Of a stretch of DNA of 64,000 nt, positions 58,667 to 64,000 are shown in pieces. The notes below the pieces were generated by a model. That model was not told the origin of the DNA, ran no database searches, and saw only the letters and a list, made by a program, of their open reading frames with translations. The stretch spans positions 12,449,365 to 12,513,364 of the forward strand of contig NC_087082.1 of NCBI RefSeq assembly GCF_026151205.1, read 5' to 3'. Every line of letters begins with the position of its first letter. Within the stretch, counting starts at the first letter, position 1. The translations under genes and the position numbers were made by a program. The stretch comes from Bolinopsis microptera. Its lineage: Eukaryota > Ctenophora > Tentaculata > Lobata > Bolinopsidae.

Positions 58667-59347
58667 CACTAGGGCGTACGGAACAAGGGCGTTAGACGCA
58701 AGATCGGAGGACACGAGGGCGTAGGACACAAGGGCGTTACTTTCCTGAAAGGGTGGACACGAGGGCGAATCACATGATTCATTTTAGTATGGACACGAAG
58801 GCGGAACAAAAACCGTCCCAAATGATGGTCGTTTTAACTGAGAGGATTGATGGTTTGAAATTGAGTGAACACACCTCAGTGAAATTCGTCTACCCAAATT
58901 AAATACCCGTTTTGGTACGTACTACCCCTGATCTAAACCCGGGTAACCGTAGCGTCAGCGTCTGCGATATTTTGAATGCCAAGTTTGTCACATAAAAATC
59001 TAGGAAGTGTTTGATTGGTCTAAGCACGTTACCAAATCCCAAAATCTGCTGCTGAGTTGGCTGAGATATTTAGGGAAAATCTATCAATTTTTGGCTCGTT
59101 TAAATCTGGCCTATGGGTGATTATTTGTCACATCACTATGTTTTGTTTCAAATTTACACGTGGGTAGATCCAATTCTTTGAGCTAAACTGTTGAGAACAT
59201 TGAAAAAACCGTTTGTCCTGGATGTTAAAGTGATTCATGTCATTTGCCCTCGTGTCCACCCTTTTAAGAAAGTACCGCCCTTGTGTCCTACGCCCTCGTG
59301 CCCTCCACTATTGTGTCTACCGCTCTTGTTCTCCGCCCCCGTGTCCG
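58667..59347. mobile_element. Foldback/MITE with GGGCG-repeat arms
   Basis: The left arm, about 58667-58790, and right arm, about 59215-59347, are inverted copies. Each is built from several versions of ACACGAGGGCG / ACAAGGGCG (for example GGACACGAGGGCGTAGGACA). They are separated by about 420 bp of unrelated DNA without coding potential. Repeated subterminal motifs like these usually bind a transposase. Confidence 0.65.
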
Positions 59348-59349
59348 GT

Positions 59350-60925
59350 TCCCTGGAGTAGCTTACATCCTGCTATAATTCACCGTGAAGTCGCCATTTA
59401 GACTTTAATGAGGATTGAACTGTCATTGCTTCCCCAAAAAAAACGGCGTTATAAACAGCACGAGGAAACGTCTAAAGTAGCTAATATAATGACTTTGGTT
59501 ATTCGTCCTCCATGCATTAGCAATGTTTGGCATACAGAAATTGATCAGTATAATTACTAATGCAGATCATTATCAGTATAATTACAATCGGGAATTCCGA
59601 TAACTAACTGGGATACATGTTGAAAACAGTTTAACGTGGAATGCAGTTAATAAGCTTCTTGGACCTACGCTGGAGGGGTCGCCAAGGCCAAGCAGGATTA
59701 AAGTCTAAGGTTTGACTATAGCCTGTAATATGAAGTCAATGTAAATGATCGTGGCAAAATATGCGGTCATTGTCTTTTGAATAATTTCTCAAAATCTTCA
59801 TCACTCATTCTTCATCACTCATTAGTCATCACTCATTAGTAAACTACATGTTAACACATGTTAACACATGCTGGACAAACTGTTAAGAAGATGCTGTTTG
59901 AGTACGTGTTATAAAAGATTATGGTAAAACGGAGGCAACATTGTTTGGTACACCCCCCGCCCCCCGGCCCCTACATCCCCTCACGTACCATTTGCCATAA
60001 ATTTTCTGTTTTTAAACTGGGCAGAGAGCAACTTTTGGAGCTACAATAATATCAAGACATACGTTTCTACACTGAGAAGTGAAGCTGAGGACAACCAAAG
60101 AATGTATACAATCTACATAGTACACAGGAGACGTAACAAAGAACCACGGGCCATAAACATTAATAGTCTACCAGTTTCACAAGAAGTCAAGTACAGAGCT
60201 GCTCAGAGCAGTTATAGTTGCATGTGTTTCACAACAACCTAACAATACATGAATAGTCAATACCATTTCCACGGACCAACCAGCCCTGCATAAACCATGA
60301 GCAATAAACCCTCCCCAATTGGGGATATTGTCCACCTAACTTAATTCACGAATATATTCAGGTCACAATCCACAAGTCAATGAAATAAGAATCTGAGCAC
60401 TGCCCAAACTGGAGTCGAGCTGACTGTACGTCCAGACCGTGCAATTTACAATACTTGAGGGCTAGGATAAGTGTTGGTGGTGCGTGGTGCATAATGGACA
60501 TGTCCCAGTGACACGAGAAAAGGCTCATTGTAATAATCAAGTATTGTAACGACAATTATTATTAAATACCTGGAGCAGTGAAGATGCGACTCCCTCAGAG
60601 AAAATACGCTATTACCGGGTATGCTTATTGCTTTGTTAATTGTTATAATCAGCCGGTTCGATAAATTATACGAATCCTAAGCTGATGACAAGAGTATACA
60701 GATTTGATGCATTATTGATACTAACAGGGCGCAGGCGAGACCTTTTTGTGGTAGGATACTGGTACTACATAACATAACTTAACAAATTATTACTAATATT
60801 ATAGGGATTGTAACTTAATATTTCATCTTGCTGACGTCAACAGAGTCGCTGCTATATAGATTTCGTCTTAATTAGAGATATTCAGACTACCACTCGCAGA
60901 GTAAAATTAACTCTGTAATTAATAC
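59350..60925. other. Intergenic, nothing recognised
   Basis: No exon, RNA gene or repeat element supported. A short run TCATCACTCATTAGTCATCACTC near 59800-59835 is a small local duplication. Confidence 0.4.
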
Positions 60926-60929
60926 ATGA

Positions 60930-61122
60930 GGAGGAGGGGAGGGGGAATGGGATGAGGAGGAGAGGGAATGGGAGGAGGAGAGGGAATGGGAGGAGGAGAG
61001 GGAATGGGAGGAAGAGAGGGAATGGGAGGAGAGGGAATGGGAGGAGGAGAGGGAATGGGAGGAGGAGAGAGAATGGGAGGAGGAGAGGGAATGGGAGGAG
61101 GAGAGGGAATGGGAGGAGGATG
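60930..61122 (+). repeat. Purine-only minisatellite (GGGAATGGGAGGAGGAGA)n
   Basis: About ten copies of a 15-18 bp unit, almost entirely G/A with one T per unit on the plus strand. Such tracts form triplex or G4 structures. Apparent Arg/Gly, Ser/His or Pro/Leu proteins on either strand are translation artefacts. Confidence 0.95.
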
Positions 61123-61129
61123 AACAAAA

Positions 61130-62855
61130 GTTATTGCTGACTGCTTCAAGCAAGAGAAAATGATCCTTATAGATGAGTTAAACATAACTTATGACCTTCC
61201 TCCAGCAAAACGAGTTTATACAAGTTTGTAATGAACTTTATAACTGTTTCGAAAGCCTAACAAATTACATTAATAATACGCCAGCAACCTTAAACTAAGA
61301 ATAAAAGGCGAATAACTTTAACAGCTGTCAAGAAAAGTAACAAATCAGCAACTATCAATAATCACGATAGTTAAAACAAGTGTTATTATAATGGACCACT
61401 TGTTATCGACTGGTTTAATTCACATGCTGTAAATCGTTAGTCAGATATGCAACACGTTAGGCTCACAGGCACGGGATATGTTCCTAATGGACGACCCACA
61501 CAGTCGTTACTCAGTATGTTTGTGTGACGTATGTGTGTGTGGTAAACTTATCAACTTATCACAATGGTCTCGGTTTAATAGCTTATGAGTATAAGGCAAC
61601 TTTTTTTGTTGGAACGTTTACTTTTATTAAAGCATAATCTTTATGCCTTGTAGGATGTGAGATTTAATCAAATAAAACTAAAATGTAGACTAAAAGAAAG
61701 AAATTCTATACGTAGATCTGTTTCTTGTGATTCTTATTCAAGCGAAAAAGTGGTTGTTCGCGTCAAGTGGCTGGATCGAGCAGAGGTGGGTATCATTTGA
61801 AATGATTTGACTATTGATAATTGAACAACATTCGAGAATATTCTGCATTCATGCACGTCAGATAAATGCAGGTAAAGGCTAACTTATTCTGAATCTAGTT
61901 ATGCTGGCTTGAATTGCTGAATGGAATGTGTGTGACCATCAACCCGATGAGTCTTCAAATAGTGTCCCAAATAATACAATATACATATTAGAAATTTGTT
62001 CGAAATAAATCTCAGGATAGTATCAGTTACGACAAAAAAATGAGTACATGACTGATTCATGATGTGTAGCTCAGAAGGGCTAGGTTAAAATTGACATCAC
62101 CATTTAAATGTCGACTTGTTAAAATTATGAGCGTGTGGACTGTGGAGTATATTGTAATCTCACTGAAGCCCGCCAAATACTCCAACTACCAATCCCATCA
62201 ACCACCACTCAGGACCACTCACGATCACTCAGTACCGCTCATGAACACCTGAATCCACTCCTGCACTTGGGACTCATAATTTTGATATTTTCATCAAATC
62301 ACATCCCCATAATACCTCCTCTGGCCGTGGTCCAGGGCATAATAGCAAGGGTGTCTCCGTCCTCCAACCTCACAAGTCGCCTCGCACAATCGCACTTTAC
62401 AAAATAATTACAAATCGGCCCTGAAGCCCTCAGGCTTACTTTGACGTTTGTCTTGAATAACGGTTATCAGTTAACACCGATCTTAAACCCGATCTCTTTA
62501 GAAAACAACACCTCATTTTATTGGTTAAACCTCTCAACAACTATTTTACCTTTCAGCCTGTCTGATACCTTTTCCATTCACTTTCATACATAACTAACTC
62601 TTCAGTCTTCGTGCTGACATTTCTTACGTCACCAAATTAAATTGCTTATGAAACAAAATGATCAAAAATCCAAAAGGCTGAGGTTTGATTGACGAAAGCA
62701 TTTTCCGGGTCGAATGACTGAGCTATCCTGGTGTTCTCCCACCTCCCAAAATTCAGCAAAATCAAAATTTTGGAGAGGTCAAACATTTATTTCTACAAAT
62801 GATAAACATCATCTCAAAACCACCATATTATCAAGATAATAGATGTGGATACTGG
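61130..62855. other. Intergenic, nothing recognised
   Basis: AT-rich DNA with no supported gene. The frame at 62135-62407 (plus) has no domain that I recognise. Confidence 0.4.
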
Positions 62856-62859
62856 CGGG

Positions 62860-62967
62860 GAGGTGATAATTGTTTGTTTACATTAATAGTGAGCACATGT
62901 TAAGCAGGCTGAGGAGGTGATAATTGTTTGTTTACATTTCAGGTCGAGCACATGTTAAGCAGGCTGA
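62860..62967 (+). repeat. Tandem duplication, about 54-bp unit x2
   Basis: GAGGTGATAATTGTTTGTTT followed by GAGCACATGTTAAGCAGGCT occurs at 62860-62910 and again at 62914-62967. The second copy has 3 extra bases that create TTTCAGGTCG. Confidence 0.85.
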
Positions 62968-63506
62968 TGAGGTGATACATATTTTGTATTATAGAACGCT
63001 TGTAACACTTGTAACGCCTTCTTGTTACCCCCCTTTGAGGGCCCCGAATTATTTTCTGAACGAAAGCTCAAAAATAACCGAGAAATCGACCTTCTTATTA
63101 ACTCATTTTGATGACCGTTTCTAAATTGCACGAAAAATTTTACTCAGTTAAACGGCGTTAATCAGGAACCAATTATCACCAAACTGACATGCTCTAGGAA
63201 TTTTCGTCTGTTTCACACGATTTTCATGGTCAGTACTAATCAAGCTATAATTATTGTAATCTACTGACCCCGATAAAATTCGCTTATTCCTGGTAAATGC
63301 TCATTAAACCCTCCACTAACGTTTCTTCTCGACTAAACTCCCAAACCTGAACGCATATAAATTCATAAAACGATTAATGACTTTTAAATTCAGCTAACAC
63401 TACCCCAGGTTCTAGGTTATTAATGATGTAAAGTTTTGTCATGCAAACTCTTACATCTTGATCTCCGAAGTTAGCTTTGATAGCAATTAATTTCACTCTA
63501 AATACT

Positions 63507-63560
63507 TTACCTAATACCTATATAATATATATAGGTATATAATATAGGTATTATTATTAT
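63507..63560. repeat. AT-rich palindrome
   Basis: ACCTATATAATATATATAGGT with flanking TAATACC/GGTATTA forms an imperfect long palindrome. No gene adjoins it; the remaining sequence to 64000 shows nothing else. Confidence 0.6.
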
Positions 63561-64000
63561 ATATACTTCATCCCCATCATACATTTATATGGTTACATTG
63601 AGAATTCAAAAATTTCATCTATTTTGTTGTTTACCAAACAACCATGCAATATTATTAGATTTCTAACAATAAATAAATAAAATTGTTCTTTCATTCAGGA
63701 GTTTGAAGTATAGATTTAAGAACAAAACGTGAGAAAATTAGGCGATGTTTTGAATTTATAGCTGCGGAAAAGGGACCGGTAAAGTAACGCAATCGATAAT
63801 TAAATAAATCCGCCTGCGCGGCGTAACAAATACAGCGTAGGGAAGAAACAATAGAAACGTTAATATTCATTAACATCAAACATGGCCATGTTAATGAATA
63901 TTAATGCATGGGTGGGGCATCAGGCATGATGTTGAATATTGCACTGCTGATTATCATAAACTTTATATTCAGGATAAAATAGGGCTTCGTACTTTATCTA

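Noticed and set aside
60882-61185. Pro/Leu, Ser/His and Arg/Gly repeat proteins
   Set aside because: All are readings of the purine minisatellite.

Overview
The window is nuclear DNA of an animal. Genes are split by GT-AG introns, the coding families are metazoan (an axonemal dynein assembly factor, a TRPM cation channel, a rhodopsin-like receptor, Ly6-type cysteine-rich repeats), and AT-rich intergenic DNA is full of microsatellites, MITEs, a LINE fragment and a Penelope-type GIY-YIG fragment. The intronless receptor and general gene style suggest a marine invertebrate, possibly a cnidarian, but I cannot name the species.

Left part (1-16 kb): no convincing protein gene. About 1.7-12.2 kb holds a dispersed array of at least 14 copies of a small conserved module: one or two 16-nt perfect hairpins (6-bp stem, 4-nt loop), then CCTTTTC 7-13 nt downstream, always in the same direction. 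Stems vary in both arms together while the sequence between modules is unrelated. Next come an E-box-rich stretch, CG-rich islands, an 18-bp minisatellite and a pair of long hairpins.

Middle (16-51.3 kb): a SPAG1-like gene on the minus strand can be followed through 18 exons whose splice phases all agree (about 921 codons; first coding exon not found). One SPAG1 intron, about 20.5 kb (30353-50896), contains a complete TRPM-like channel gene on the plus strand (24 exons, about 1,247 codons, phases consistent). The largest TRPM intron, about 11.2 kb (34696-45935), in turn contains an intronless 125-residue ORF (minus), an XK-related-like membrane protein gene broken by two frameshifts (plus), a foldback element, and a secreted, probably GPI-anchored protein of five paired Ly6-like repeats with two apparent frameshifts (plus). 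The locus is therefore nested three levels deep.

Right part (51.9-64 kb): one intronless class A GPCR gene on the minus strand, a triple CCAAT cluster upstream of it, and then 10 kb without recognisable genes but with two TIR/foldback elements, a purine-rich minisatellite and short duplications.

SPAG1 works in cytoplasmic preassembly of ciliary dynein arms. TRPM, the receptor and the Ly6-type protein are membrane or surface proteins. Nothing in the sequence shows that these genes act in one pathway; the link is positional.
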